From contig FR903623.1 of assembly GCA_000438115.1 (NCBI GenBank), positions 1-60,664 on the forward strand: a DNA stretch of 60,664 bases, read 5' to 3'. The stretch comes from Prevotella sp. CAG:617 (lineage in GTDB: Bacteria; Bacteroidota; Bacteroidia; Bacteroidales; Bacteroidaceae). Shown here piece after piece: positions 1 to 7,308 of this stretch; positions within the stretch are counted from its first letter, which is position 1, and the number at the start of each line of letters is the position of its first letter. The notes beneath the pieces are model-generated. The model was not told the DNA's origin, did no database searches, and saw nothing but the letters and a program-made list of their open reading frames with translations. The position numbers and the translations under genes were made by a program.

Positions 1-49
1 TTTATGAAACGTGTTAAGCAATCCCTGATTTTTTAACCCGTTCTTGATT

Positions 50-82
50 ACAAGTTAAGGAAACCGGGTTTGCTTAACTTGT
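50..82. repeat. 33-bp near-perfect palindrome
   Basis: The arms ACAAGTTAAG (50-59) and CTTAACTTGT (73-82) are perfect inverted repeats. Inside them AAACC (61-65) and GGTTT (67-71) also pair around a single central G, leaving only the 60/72 position unpaired. No T-tract follows on either strand, so it is not an obvious terminator. A dimeric protein binding site, or the end of a gene beyond the left edge, are both possible. Confidence 0.6.
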
Positions 83-258
83 GGTGATCATTCAGAGGCA
101 AACTTTACTGAAGGATAATCTTGCTGTTGGCTGGATATGGTCAGGTCCTTATAAGATGGACTCTATCTGCGGCGGTCGGTTCGGATGGAATGCGGTGTGC
201 GGCTGGGCGGAGGCCCGGCCGCACAACCTTGTGTTAAATAAAAGTAAATATTACGCGG

Positions 259-293
259 TTAGTATGTTTGCTAAGTTATTAGTATTATATTTG
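259..293 (+). promoter_or_regulatory. Promoter/operator region of blaI-like gene
   Basis: TATATTTG at 286-293 fits the Bacteroidota -7 box TAnnTTTG and would start transcription about 20-25 nt before the ATG at 323. TTTG lies at 267-270, closer than the usual 19-20 nt. Three direct copies of TTAGTAT occur at 259-265, 279-285 and 312-318, the first two 20 bp apart. TTAG (259-262) and CTAA (271-274) form a dyad. These are plausible operator elements for the BlaI-type repressor itself, which in this family is usually autoregulated. Confidence 0.5.
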
Positions 294-322
294 CAGCAGA
301 ACATTAATTCCTTAGTATACAT

Positions 323-691
323 ATGAAAAGAAAGAACTTAACCAAGTCCGAGTTCCAGGTAATGGAGCATTTATGGAACATGCCGGCGGGCGGCGGATTT
401 ATCGGTGAGATTTTGGCCGATTATCCCGATCCGAAGCCTGCTTACACCACGCTGGCTACGTTTTTGAAAATCCTGGCCACCAAGGGCTTTGTCAAGTCGC
501 GTCTGGTGGGCAAGATGCTGTGGTACACGCCCCTGCTGACGCGGGAGGAATATATCGAACAGTTCCTGACACACGTGAAGGATACGTTTTTCAGCGGTTC
601 TTTCTCGTCGCTGGTGTCGTTTTTTGCCCACCGGGAGAATCTGGGCGAAGACGAGATTAACGAGATTCTTTCCATTATCGACAAGAAGTAG
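323..691 (+). CDS. BlaI/MecI/CopY-family transcriptional repressor
   Basis: The 122-residue protein has the typical length and pattern of the BlaI/MecI winged-helix family: an N-terminal LTKSEFQVMEHLW start, a winged helix over residues 1-70, and an acidic or aromatic C-terminal dimerisation helix. Members bind short dyads as dimers and are inactivated by proteolysis triggered by a membrane M56 protease. The next gene, 12 bp downstream, encodes exactly such an M56 protein, so the two form a BlaI/BlaR-like sensor pair. The signal sensed is not evident: no beta-lactamase or penicillin-binding gene is near. Start: ATG at 323, just downstream of a TAnnTTTG promoter. Confidence 0.9.
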   Translation: MKRKNLTKSEFQVMEHLWNMPAGGGFIGEILADYPDPKPAYTTLATFLKILATKGFVKSRLVGKMLWYTPLLTREEYIEQFLTHVKDTFFSGSFSSLVSFFAHRENLGEDEINEILSIIDKK

Positions 692-703
692 GAAGGTGGC
701 GCC

Positions 704-1966
704 ATGATGCTTTCGTTTGACTTTCACCTGCTTTCGTTTGTGGTGCTTACGGGTGTGCTGTGGGTACTGTATAAGTTGCTGCTTGAGGGCCGTGTTCCGG
801 TAAGGGTGGTTTATGCCTACCTGCTGGTCGGCATGGTGGCAGCGGCAGGAGTAAGCATGCTTTCGCCGGTACGTCTGATGCCACCGGGCGGAACAGAGGC
901 TGCCGTGGCGGCCACGGCGGAGGGGGCACGGCGCTACCTGACCGTGAGTCAGATTATTGAAGGGTCGTCGGCCGGATGGTGGCTGGTGGAAAACGGCTGG
1001 CGCATGGCTTATGTGGGTGGCGCGGCACTGGTGTTGCTGTACGTGTTTGTGCAGCTGGTGGCGCTGCGGCGCTTCAAGCGGGTGGTCGTAAGGCGGTATG
1101 ATTTGCCGGGGCTGCGTGGCGTACAGGTATATGAAGGGCCGTATGATGCCCCGTTTTCCTACGGACGGAGTATTTTTCTTCCTGCGGATTTGCCGGAAGG
1201 AGAACTGCACGACATGGTGCTGCGGCACGAGCGCAGCCACTTGACGCACCGCCACTTTGCCCAGTTGCTGCTGTTTCAGCTCTGGGTGGCCCTCAACTGG
1301 TTTAACCCGTTTATGTGGCTGTGGTTTTTCAGTCTGAAACGGGTGCAGGAAATGGAGGTTGACACCGACCTGCTGCGCCAGGGGGTGGACCGCCGCCAGT
1401 ATCAGCTCAGTCTGTTGCAGCTGTGTGTGCTGAAACGTACCTGCCTCTCGCTGCATTCCAATTATTTTTATTCGCCGCTAAAGCTGCGCATCCTGTTTAT
1501 GAACCGGCGTCAGCGCCGGGTGTGCTGGCGGCTGACGGGAGCTGCTGCCGTGGTACTGGTGGCGGCGGGGGTGGCGCTGGCCTGCCAGACGCGGCGTGAC
1601 AATCCGCTGCGCGGAACGTGGGAACTGGTGGGAGTGGTAGACCCGCATACGGGGCGCGTGAAACCGGCGGCGGTGCGGCAGTTGAAATTCGTGGGCAACG
1701 AGTCATTTTTTACCATGGCTTTCCTGAACGATTCCATCAACGATACATCCATTCTGTTTCAGGGCTCGGGCGGCTCGTATGAATATGTGAACGATACCCT
1801 GGTGCGCGAGCGGAGCATGGACTGCCCCGTCAGGCAGATGGGGACCGACCGCTTCCGGATGACGTGGCGGAACCTGGGCAACCGGCAGGAGCCGTATGTG
1901 ACGGAGGAGTGGCGCCGTATAGAGACCCCGCCGTCGCTCGAAAAATACTGGGAAATTGTGCAGTAG
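704..1966 (+). CDS. M56 (BlaR1-like) membrane metalloprotease with C-terminal extracytoplasmic domain
   Basis: The 420-residue protein has hydrophobic segments at about residues 9-27, 36-53 and 101-120. The zinc-protease motif HERSH is at 175-179, and a fourth membrane segment lies near 275-292. This is the M56/BlaR1 layout, in which a cytosolic HExxH site cleaves the partner BlaI repressor. The C-terminal 125 residues (from GTWELVG) look like a small lipocalin-like beta domain of the kind found in Bacteroidales lipoproteins, not the penicillin-binding sensor of BlaR1. The signal is therefore probably not a beta-lactam. AAGGTGG at 693-699 sits 7 nt before a second ATG at 707, so the start may be 707 rather than 704. 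Confidence 0.85.
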   Translation: MMLSFDFHLLSFVVLTGVLWVLYKLLLEGRVPVRVVYAYLLVGMVAAAGVSMLSPVRLMPPGGTEAAVAATAEGARRYLTVSQIIEGSSAGWWLVENGWRMAYVGGAALVLLYVFVQLVALRRFKRVVVRRYDLPGLRGVQVYEGPYDAPFSYGRSIFLPADLPEGELHDMVLRHERSHLTHRHFAQLLLFQLWVALNWFNPFMWLWFFSLKRVQEMEVDTDLLRQGVDRRQYQLSLLQLCVLKRTCLSLHSNYFYSPLKLRILFMNRRQRRVCWRLTGAAAVVLVAAGVALACQTRRDNPLRGTWELVGVVDPHTGRVKPAAVRQLKFVGNESFFTMAFLNDSINDTSILFQGSGGSYEYVNDTLVRERSMDCPVRQMGTDRFRMTWRNLGNRQEPYVTEEWRRIETPPSLEKYWEIVQ

Positions 1967-2053
1967 GCTTGTCGTTGGTCTTTTTTTGCCGTCAGGATGC
2001 AGGAGACAAAAAGAGGTTAAACGACATTTTAAAAAGAAAAAACACCGAAAAAA

Positions 2054-2097
2054 GACGGATGAAAATTTGGAATCCGTCAAAAAATACCGTATATTCG
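2054..2097 (+). promoter_or_regulatory. Promoter of the Xer recombinase gene with flanking dyad
   Basis: TTTG at 2066-2069, a 20-nt spacer and TATATTCG at 2090-2097 form a good Bacteroidota promoter, placing the start of transcription near 2104 and the ATG at 2123. The -33 element lies inside a 7-bp inverted repeat, GACGGAT (2054-2060) and ATCCGTC (2072-2078). Read on the minus strand the same hairpin is followed by a T-tract, but no minus-strand gene ends here, so an operator or attenuating role is as likely. Confidence 0.55.
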
Positions 2098-2122
2098 CTT
2101 TTAGAAAAGACATCGGAGCGAG

Positions 2123-3013
2123 ATGGATAGGATAGAAAAATTCCTGAGGTATATAAGCGCGGACAAAGGACGTTCGGCACTGACCCTGAAAACCTATCGG
2201 GCAGATCTGGAAAACTTTTGCGCTTACTTGCAGGCAACGGACCGTCAGCTGGACTGGCAGGACGTGGACCGCGACCTCATCAGGGGATGGGTGGCGCAGA
2301 TGATGGAAACCCATTATAAACCCACCTACGTGCGCCGCAGGCTGAGTGCCGTGCGTTCGTTCTATCAGTATTTAATGCAACAAGGTCTGGCCAACCGGAA
2401 TCCGGCGGCCGAGGTAAAGGGGCCGAAACTGGGGAAGCCGCTGCCCACCTTCTTGCGTGAGGAAGAGCTGAACCGCCTGTTTGACAGTGACGAGCTGTTT
2501 GACAGCACTCCCGAGCAGCAGCGCGACCGCCTGATTCTGCTGACGTTCTATTCGACAGGTATACGTCTGGCGGAGCTGGTAGGGCTTGATCTGACCGACG
2601 TGTCGCTGGCCGATCGGCAGCTGAGGGTGCTGGGAAAACGCGACAAACAGCGTCTGATACCCTTTGGCGAGGAACTGGCCGCTGAGCTGACCCGCTACGT
2701 GAAGACCATACGGCCGGAGCTGGCTGCCGAACATGAAAGAGCCTTTTTCGTGGGGCGTGGCGGATTGCGCATTACGCGCGGTTACGTGGCGGGAATGGTG
2801 CACAAGCGCCTGTCGGCCGTGACCACCCTGGCCAAGAAGAGCCCGCACGTGTTGCGTCACAGTTTTGCTACGGCGATGCTCAACCATGGGGCCGACATTG
2901 AAAGCGTGAAGGAACTGTTGGGGCATGCCAGTCTGGCAGCAACGGCTATTTATACCCACGTCTCGCTGGCCGAACTGAAAGAGGAATATCTGAACGCCCA
3001 TCCGAGGGCATAA
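2123..3013 (+). CDS. xerC: Xer-type tyrosine recombinase (XerC/XerD)
   Basis: The 296-residue protein has an N-terminal SAM-like core-binding domain (1-85) and a catalytic domain with the full residue set: R148 (STGIRLAEL), K172, H242-x-x-R245 (HVLRHSFAT), H268 (LLGHAS) and nucleophile Y277 (AIYTHVS). Length and motifs fit the housekeeping Xer recombinases that resolve chromosome dimers at dif, not phage integrases. Whether it is the XerC or XerD partner cannot be settled from this window. It is 33 bp upstream of hpf and likely co-transcribed. From memory, Bacteroides species carry a xerC-hpf pair in the same order, which supports the name. Confidence 0.9.
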   Translation: MDRIEKFLRYISADKGRSALTLKTYRADLENFCAYLQATDRQLDWQDVDRDLIRGWVAQMMETHYKPTYVRRRLSAVRSFYQYLMQQGLANRNPAAEVKGPKLGKPLPTFLREEELNRLFDSDELFDSTPEQQRDRLILLTFYSTGIRLAELVGLDLTDVSLADRQLRVLGKRDKQRLIPFGEELAAELTRYVKTIRPELAAEHERAFFVGRGGLRITRGYVAGMVHKRLSAVTTLAKKSPHVLRHSFATAMLNHGADIESVKELLGHASLAATAIYTHVSLAELKEEYLNAHPRA

Positions 3014-3033
3014 ACCTAACACTTAAATTAATT

Positions 3034-3040
3034 AAGGAGG
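3034..3040 (+). promoter_or_regulatory. Perfect Shine-Dalgarno of hpf
   Basis: AAGGAGG lies 6 nt before the hpf ATG at 3047. Most other starts in the window (for example nadK, the sugar permease, addA) are preceded by A/T-rich sequence without any such element, as is usual in Bacteroidota, so this one stands out. Confidence 0.85.
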
Positions 3041-3046
3041 AACATT

Positions 3047-3346
3047 ATGGAAATTAAGATTCAAGCCATTCATTTTGATGCAACCGGAAAGTTGCACGAA
3101 TTCATCCAGAAGAAAGTCGGCAAACTCGAAAAAATAAGTGACAATATTCGTAAAGTAGAAGTAACCCTGAAGGTTGTTAAGCCTGAAACCGCCAAGAACA
3201 AGGAGGTGGACATGCATGCTTATGTAACCAACAATGATTATCATGCCACTAAAGTGTGTGATACTTTTGAAGAAGGAGTGGACCTTTGCGTAAGCATAAT
3301 CGAGCGTCAGTTGGAGAAGTATAAAGAAAAACTGCGCGGAAAGTAA
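3047..3346 (+). CDS. hpf: Ribosome hibernation promoting factor, short type (HPF/RaiA)
   Basis: The 99-residue protein begins MEIKIQAIHFDAT and has the basic beta-alpha-beta-beta-beta-alpha fold of the S30AE family. Motifs seen include FIQKKVGKLEKI and VEVTLKVV. It binds the 30S decoding region and stabilises idle ribosomes in slow growth. It lacks the C-terminal extension of long HPF, so 100S formation would need another factor or not occur. It follows the Xer recombinase by 33 bp and has an exceptional Shine-Dalgarno. No terminator is visible between it and the tRNA-Tyr promoter. Confidence 0.93.
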   Translation: MEIKIQAIHFDATGKLHEFIQKKVGKLEKISDNIRKVEVTLKVVKPETAKNKEVDMHAYVTNNDYHATKVCDTFEEGVDLCVSIIERQLEKYKEKLRGK

Positions 3347-3363
3347 AAAAAATCTCTCAAAAA

Positions 3364-3394
3364 TTTGGAATATTAAAAATAATGCCTAACTTTG
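3364..3394 (+). promoter_or_regulatory. Consensus Bacteroidota promoter for tRNA-Tyr
   Basis: TTTG at 3364-3367, a 19-nt spacer and TAACTTTG at 3387-3394 match the phylum consensus exactly. The transcript would begin near 3401, giving a leader of about 64 nt before the mature tRNA. Confidence 0.85.
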
Positions 3395-3434
3395 CAGCCG
3401 TTTCGTGGTTGTTGCTACTGCGAACGGCTGCAAA
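3391..3434. repeat. 12-bp inverted repeat overlapping the tRNA-Tyr promoter
   Basis: TTTGCAGCCGTT (3391-3402) and AACGGCTGCAAA (3423-3434) are perfect inverted arms around a 20-nt loop. The left arm includes the TTTG of the -7 box, so the expected transcription start lies inside the structure. Confidence 0.65.
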
Positions 3435-3464
3435 AAAGTCGAGACAGAGGTAACAAAGAAACAA

Positions 3465-3547
3465 GGGCAAATACCAGAGTGGCCAAATGGGGCAGACTGT
3501 AAATCTGCTGGCTTACGCCTTCGGTGGTTCGAATCCATCTTTGCCCA
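3465..3547 (+). tRNA. tRNA-Tyr (GTA anticodon)
   Basis: The 83-nt class II tRNA has acceptor arms GGGCAAA (3465-3471) and TTTGCCC (3540-3546) with discriminator A3547. The anticodon stem GCAGA/TCTGC (3492-3496/3504-3508) frames loop CTGTAAA, giving anticodon GTA at 3499-3501. The long variable arm and the GGTTCGAATCC T-arm are present. The terminal CCA is not encoded. It is a single tRNA with its own promoter and terminator. Confidence 0.95.
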
Positions 3548-3548
3548 C

Positions 3549-3587
3549 AAGAAGTTCCAAATAAATATTTGGAACTTCTTTTATTTT
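3549..3587. terminator. Bidirectional intrinsic terminator (tRNA-Tyr / carbonic anhydrase)
   Basis: A perfect 14-bp stem (3549-3562 with 3567-3580), loop AAAT, is followed by TTTATTTT on the plus strand. It lies between convergent genes and abuts the stop codon of the minus-strand carbonic anhydrase, so it can serve both. Confidence 0.85.
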
Positions 3588-4128
3588 ATAGAATCTCTGC
3601 CAATTTACCTGTAACAGAATCGATCACAAAACCTCTTACTTTCACATCTGCAGGTATCAACGGATGATTAGCAACAAGTTGCACACTCTCGGAAACCGCT
3701 TTTTCTAAACTATTAAAGCCACATAACCACTGTTCAAAATTTATTCCACAATATTTCATCATATTAATGCGATCGCGTGAAATCCCTCTATCCAACATCT
3801 TCTTGATAATTTCTTCACTATCCAAATGCTGAGCACCACAATCCGTATGCCCAACTATCATGATTTCACGCACATCCAATTCATAAATGCCAACTAATAA
3901 ACTCCTAATTGTACTATCAAACGGTGACATAACTACACCACCTGCATTCTTGATCAATTTTACATCACCATTTTTTAATCCCAAAGCAGCTAACAATAAC
4001 TCCGTCAGTCTTGTATCCATACATGAAACGATTGCTATTTTCTTTTCCGGATATTTTGTAGTTACATAAGGTTTATATAGCTCTTTGGCTACAAACTGTT
4101 CATTAAATTTTAAAATTTCATCTATCAT
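3586..4128 (-). CDS. Beta-class carbonic anhydrase
   Basis: The 180-residue protein carries the beta-carbonic anhydrase zinc set C36-x-D38-x-R40 (SCMDTR) and H94-x-x-C97 (HTDCG). It interconverts CO2 and bicarbonate in the cytoplasm, supplying bicarbonate to carboxylases. It is on the short side for the family but complete at both ends. It is monocistronic, convergent with tRNA-Tyr and divergent from the patatin gene. ATG start at 4128. Confidence 0.92.
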   Translation of the reverse strand: MIDEILKFNEQFVAKELYKPYVTTKYPEKKIAIVSCMDTRLTELLLAALGLKNGDVKLIKNAGGVVMSPFDSTIRSLLVGIYELDVREIMIVGHTDCGAQHLDSEEIIKKMLDRGISRDRINMMKYCGINFEQWLCGFNSLEKAVSESVQLVANHPLIPADVKVRGFVIDSVTGKLAEIL

Positions 4129-4226
4129 AATTCCAAATTTAGAAATTAAACATCACAAAAAAGCACGATTAAAAAATACGCTCGTTTTAACAAATATATC
4201 AACCTTTAAATACGCTACAAATTTAG

Positions 4227-4234
4227 TATTTTTG
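4227..4234 (+). promoter_or_regulatory. -7 box upstream of the patatin-like gene
   Basis: TATTTTTG fits TAnnTTTG and lies 25 nt before the ATG at 4260. TTTA at 4205-4208 is a weak -33 match with an 18-nt spacer. Confidence 0.5.
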
Positions 4235-4259
4235 CATTACTTGAAATACGGCAACAAAG

Positions 4260-5213
4260 ATGAAAAAAAGAATTGACTTAGTATTATCGGGCGGAGGCGC
4301 ACGCGGATTAGCACATATTGGAGTTATCAAAGAACTAACACAAAGAGGTTACGAAATTGCTTCTGTAACAGGAACATCCATAGGAGCGCTTATCGGAGCG
4401 ATGTATGTTTTAGGTAAACTACAAGAATTCACATCTTTTCTTGAACAACAAACCCAGGAAAGCATTATGAACCTTATGGATTTCACGATTTCCGGACATG
4501 GGCTCATCAGAGGGAACCGCTTCTTTAATGAATTACAAAAAATAGCACCAGACAGAAATATAGAAGACCTTAGCATCACAACAACAATTATAGCTTCAGA
4601 CATGATTTCCGGACAAGAAATAATACTTAATAAAGGAAGTCTATACCAAGCAGTTCGCGCATCTGTTGCCATTCCATCAGTAATCAAACCAATCTACAAA
4701 AACGGAATGATATTAGTAGACGGTGGCGTTACAAATCCATTTCCCCTTAATTATGCAAAAAAATATGGAAAAGGTGATCTCATTTTGGGCGTAAACCTAT
4801 ATGCCATTGAAACATTAAAAGATGCCACAACCTATTTCCAGGAAGAAGAAAAAAGCACAAACAACTCATTTTCTTCTATAAAGCACAAATTTTCTCAACT
4901 TCGGGATTGGAAAAAAAGTTTAGTTGATTCCATATTTACAGATTCTGGAAAAGATTTTAACTATGCAGGCACATTCAGGCGAATGTCTGAACTGATGACG
5001 GCCAAAATTGCCCAACAAGCAGTTCAAATATATCATCCTGACATTCTCATCAATATACCTCTTAATGCTTCCGGTCTTTTTGATTTCCACAAGGAAAAAG
5101 AACTTGAAGAAATAGGAAGAAAAAAGACAGAAGAAGCCCTAAACACCTACGAACTGCAAAACTCTCTAAAAAGACAGATATGGAAAAGACTCAACTTATG
5201 GAGGAAAAATTAA
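4260..5213 (+). CDS. Patatin-like phospholipase / acyl hydrolase
   Basis: The 317-residue protein has the patatin signature in order: oxyanion loop GGGARG (11-16), nucleophile elbow G38-T-S40-I-G (VTGTSIGAL) and the dyad aspartate D154 in VDGGVTNPFP. The S40/D154 dyad would hydrolyse ester bonds of phospholipids or related lipids. There is no signal peptide, so it is probably cytosolic or membrane-peripheral, like the RssA/YchK group. Its 3' end overlaps the convergent recG by 23 bp with no terminator between them. Confidence 0.9.
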   Translation: MKKRIDLVLSGGGARGLAHIGVIKELTQRGYEIASVTGTSIGALIGAMYVLGKLQEFTSFLEQQTQESIMNLMDFTISGHGLIRGNRFFNELQKIAPDRNIEDLSITTTIIASDMISGQEIILNKGSLYQAVRASVAIPSVIKPIYKNGMILVDGGVTNPFPLNYAKKYGKGDLILGVNLYAIETLKDATTYFQEEEKSTNNSFSSIKHKFSQLRDWKKSLVDSIFTDSGKDFNYAGTFRRMSELMTAKIAQQAVQIYHPDILINIPLNASGLFDFHKEKELEEIGRKKTEEALNTYELQNSLKRQIWKRLNLWRKN

Positions 5214-7293
5214 TGTTATTTTTACAGATATGCGATAAATGCTCCCACATCATTCTGTATTGAGGTTTTACACACAAAGGATCCTGCTCAATCACTTCCT
5301 GAGCCGCTTTACGGACTACCTCCATTAATGCTGTATCTTTTGTAATATTAGATACCTTTAAATCAAACGGAAGTCCACTCTGTGCCGTACCATCAATATC
5401 GCCGGGACCTCGCAATTTTAAATCTTCCTCAGCAATAACAAATCCATCTGTAGTATCAACCATAATTTGCATTCGTTTTCTAGTTATTTCGCTCATATTA
5501 TAGTTTGTAACCAGAACGCAATATGACTGATCTGCCCCTCTACCTACTCTTCCCCGCAATTGATGTAATTGAGCCAAGCCAAAACGTTGTGCATCCTCAA
5601 TTACCATCACAGATGCATTAGGTACATTCACTCCAACCTCTATTACGGTTGTACTCACTAAAATTTGAGTTTTTCCTGATTGAAAATCATTCATGGCCAA
5701 TTCTTTTTCCTTAGATGACATCTTACCATGCAACTTCCCGACTTGATATTTTTGAAACCGCTCAGACCAAAAAGTATATCCCTCCTCTAAATTTTTAAGA
5801 TCTGTTTTCTCACTTTCTTCTATTAAAGGAAAAACCACATAAATCTGATGCCCCTGTTCCAATTCATAATCAATACCATCGTACAGCTTATCACATTTTT
5901 CTCTAAAATAATGTAGTGTTTTTATAGGTTTGCGACCTGGAGGCAACTGATCAATAATCGAAACATCCAAATCGCCATACAAAGTCATGGCAAGAGTACG
6001 AGGTATAGGTGTGGCTGTCATAACCAAAATATGCGGCGGATTATAATTTTTTTTCCATAATTTGGCACGCTGCTTCACTCCAAAACGATGTTGCTCATCG
6101 ATCACAGCCAACCCCAAATTAGAAAAGACCACATCAGGTTCAATTATGGCATGAGTTCCCACTAAGATGTCAATATTGCCATTGGACAAAGCTTTAAGAA
6201 TTTCTTCGCGCCGTTTCCCCTTTATACTTCCCGTCAACAACTCTACTTTTATTGGCAGATTACCGATAAGACTCTTGAAACTACAGTAATGCTGCTCTGC
6301 CAATATTTCAGTAGGAGCCATCAAACTTGACTGGAACCCATTGTCAATAGCCATTAAACATGTCATAAAAGCAACCATGGTTTTTCCCGACCCCACATCT
6401 CCCTGAAGCAATCTATTCATTTGTTTACCGCTTCCGACATCAGCCCGTATTTCTTTAATTACCCTTTTCTGTGCATCTGTTAATTCAAAAGGTAATTGCA
6501 GATTATAAAAATCAAGGAAACTCTGACCTATTCGAGAAAACAAGAATCCACGTATCCCTTCTCTATTGCTTCGCGCATAGCGCAAAATCATCAATTGCAA
6601 AAAGAACAATTCTTCAAATTTCAAACGCTGTAATGCCTCCGAAACTTGCATAGAATTTTCCGGTAAATGTATTTTTCTGATAGCCTCCTCTCGAGACAAT
6701 AAATGATAAACATTCAAAATACTGTCTGGCAAAGTCTCATCAATCCGCCCCGCGGCCAATGCAAAAACATTTTCGATTAGTCCCCTAATAAAATAAGAAT
6801 TCAAATTATGCCGTTTCATTTTTTCTGAAACGCGATAAACAGACTGCATAATGAAATTCTTACCGCTCGACAATAAACTGACATCGTCTAACTCTGGATG
6901 CGCAAAAGATATTGCACCATTAAAAAATATCGGCTTACCTAACAGTATATACTCTTTACCTTCCGGATAATTCTTCCGGATATATTTTAAGCCATTAAAC
7001 CAAACAAGAGAAACATACCCAGTGCCATCATAAAAACTGGCCTTCAACCTTCTTTTATATCCTTCCCCCTCTTCTTGATATGCAACAATACGTCCCTTAA
7101 GTTGAATATTGGACATATTCTCAACGATTTCATCTATTCGATAAATCTTTGATCGGTCAATATATTTATAAGGATAATATTCCAATAAGTCAAGGATGGT
7201 CCGAATGTGCAGTTCTTCATTTAGAATTTTTGCTCTATTCGGACCAACCCCTTTCAAATATTTTACATCTTGCAAAAGTATGTCTGGTACCAT
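5191..7293 (-). CDS. recG: ATP-dependent DNA helicase RecG
   Basis: The 700-residue protein has the RecG layout: an N-terminal wedge/OB domain (about 1-240), then superfamily 2 helicase lobes with Walker A GDVGSGKT, motif II DEQHRFG, motif III TATPIPRTL and motif VI QLRGRVGRG. RecG reverses stalled replication forks and branch-migrates Holliday junctions. It follows the DJ-1-like gene by 15 bp and pdxJ further upstream, so the three probably form one minus-strand operon. The 3' end overlaps the patatin gene. Confidence 0.97.
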   Translation of the reverse strand: MVPDILLQDVKYLKGVGPNRAKILNEELHIRTILDLLEYYPYKYIDRSKIYRIDEIVENMSNIQLKGRIVAYQEEGEGYKRRLKASFYDGTGYVSLVWFNGLKYIRKNYPEGKEYILLGKPIFFNGAISFAHPELDDVSLLSSGKNFIMQSVYRVSEKMKRHNLNSYFIRGLIENVFALAAGRIDETLPDSILNVYHLLSREEAIRKIHLPENSMQVSEALQRLKFEELFFLQLMILRYARSNREGIRGFLFSRIGQSFLDFYNLQLPFELTDAQKRVIKEIRADVGSGKQMNRLLQGDVGSGKTMVAFMTCLMAIDNGFQSSLMAPTEILAEQHYCSFKSLIGNLPIKVELLTGSIKGKRREEILKALSNGNIDILVGTHAIIEPDVVFSNLGLAVIDEQHRFGVKQRAKLWKKNYNPPHILVMTATPIPRTLAMTLYGDLDVSIIDQLPPGRKPIKTLHYFREKCDKLYDGIDYELEQGHQIYVVFPLIEESEKTDLKNLEEGYTFWSERFQKYQVGKLHGKMSSKEKELAMNDFQSGKTQILVSTTVIEVGVNVPNASVMVIEDAQRFGLAQLHQLRGRVGRGADQSYCVLVTNYNMSEITRKRMQIMVDTTDGFVIAEEDLKLRGPGDIDGTAQSGLPFDLKVSNITKDTALMEVVRKAAQEVIEQDPLCVKPQYRMMWEHLSHICKNNINFSSIS

Positions 7294-7308
7294 TACATAC
7301 TTAACATA

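Larger units (their letters stand above)
1..322. other. Intergenic region upstream of blaI-like gene
   Basis: I see no convincing gene here. A weak GTG-started frame at 81-326 runs through the promoter of the next gene and resembles nothing I know. The stretch holds a near-perfect 33-bp palindrome (50-82) and the promoter of the BlaI-like repressor (259-293). The gene to the left of the window edge is not visible. Confidence 0.6.

Noticed and set aside
81..326. 81-codon frame with a GTG start upstream of blaI
   Set aside because: It runs through the predicted promoter and the TTAGTAT repeats and shows no recognisable protein features.
371..1456. Long minus-strand frame opposite blaI/blaR-like genes (361 codons)
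   Set aside because: It is a mirror of GC-rich coding sequence, with low-complexity His/Gln-rich translation and no start context.
3399..3614. 69-codon frame across tRNA-Tyr
   Set aside because: It runs through the tRNA gene and terminator.
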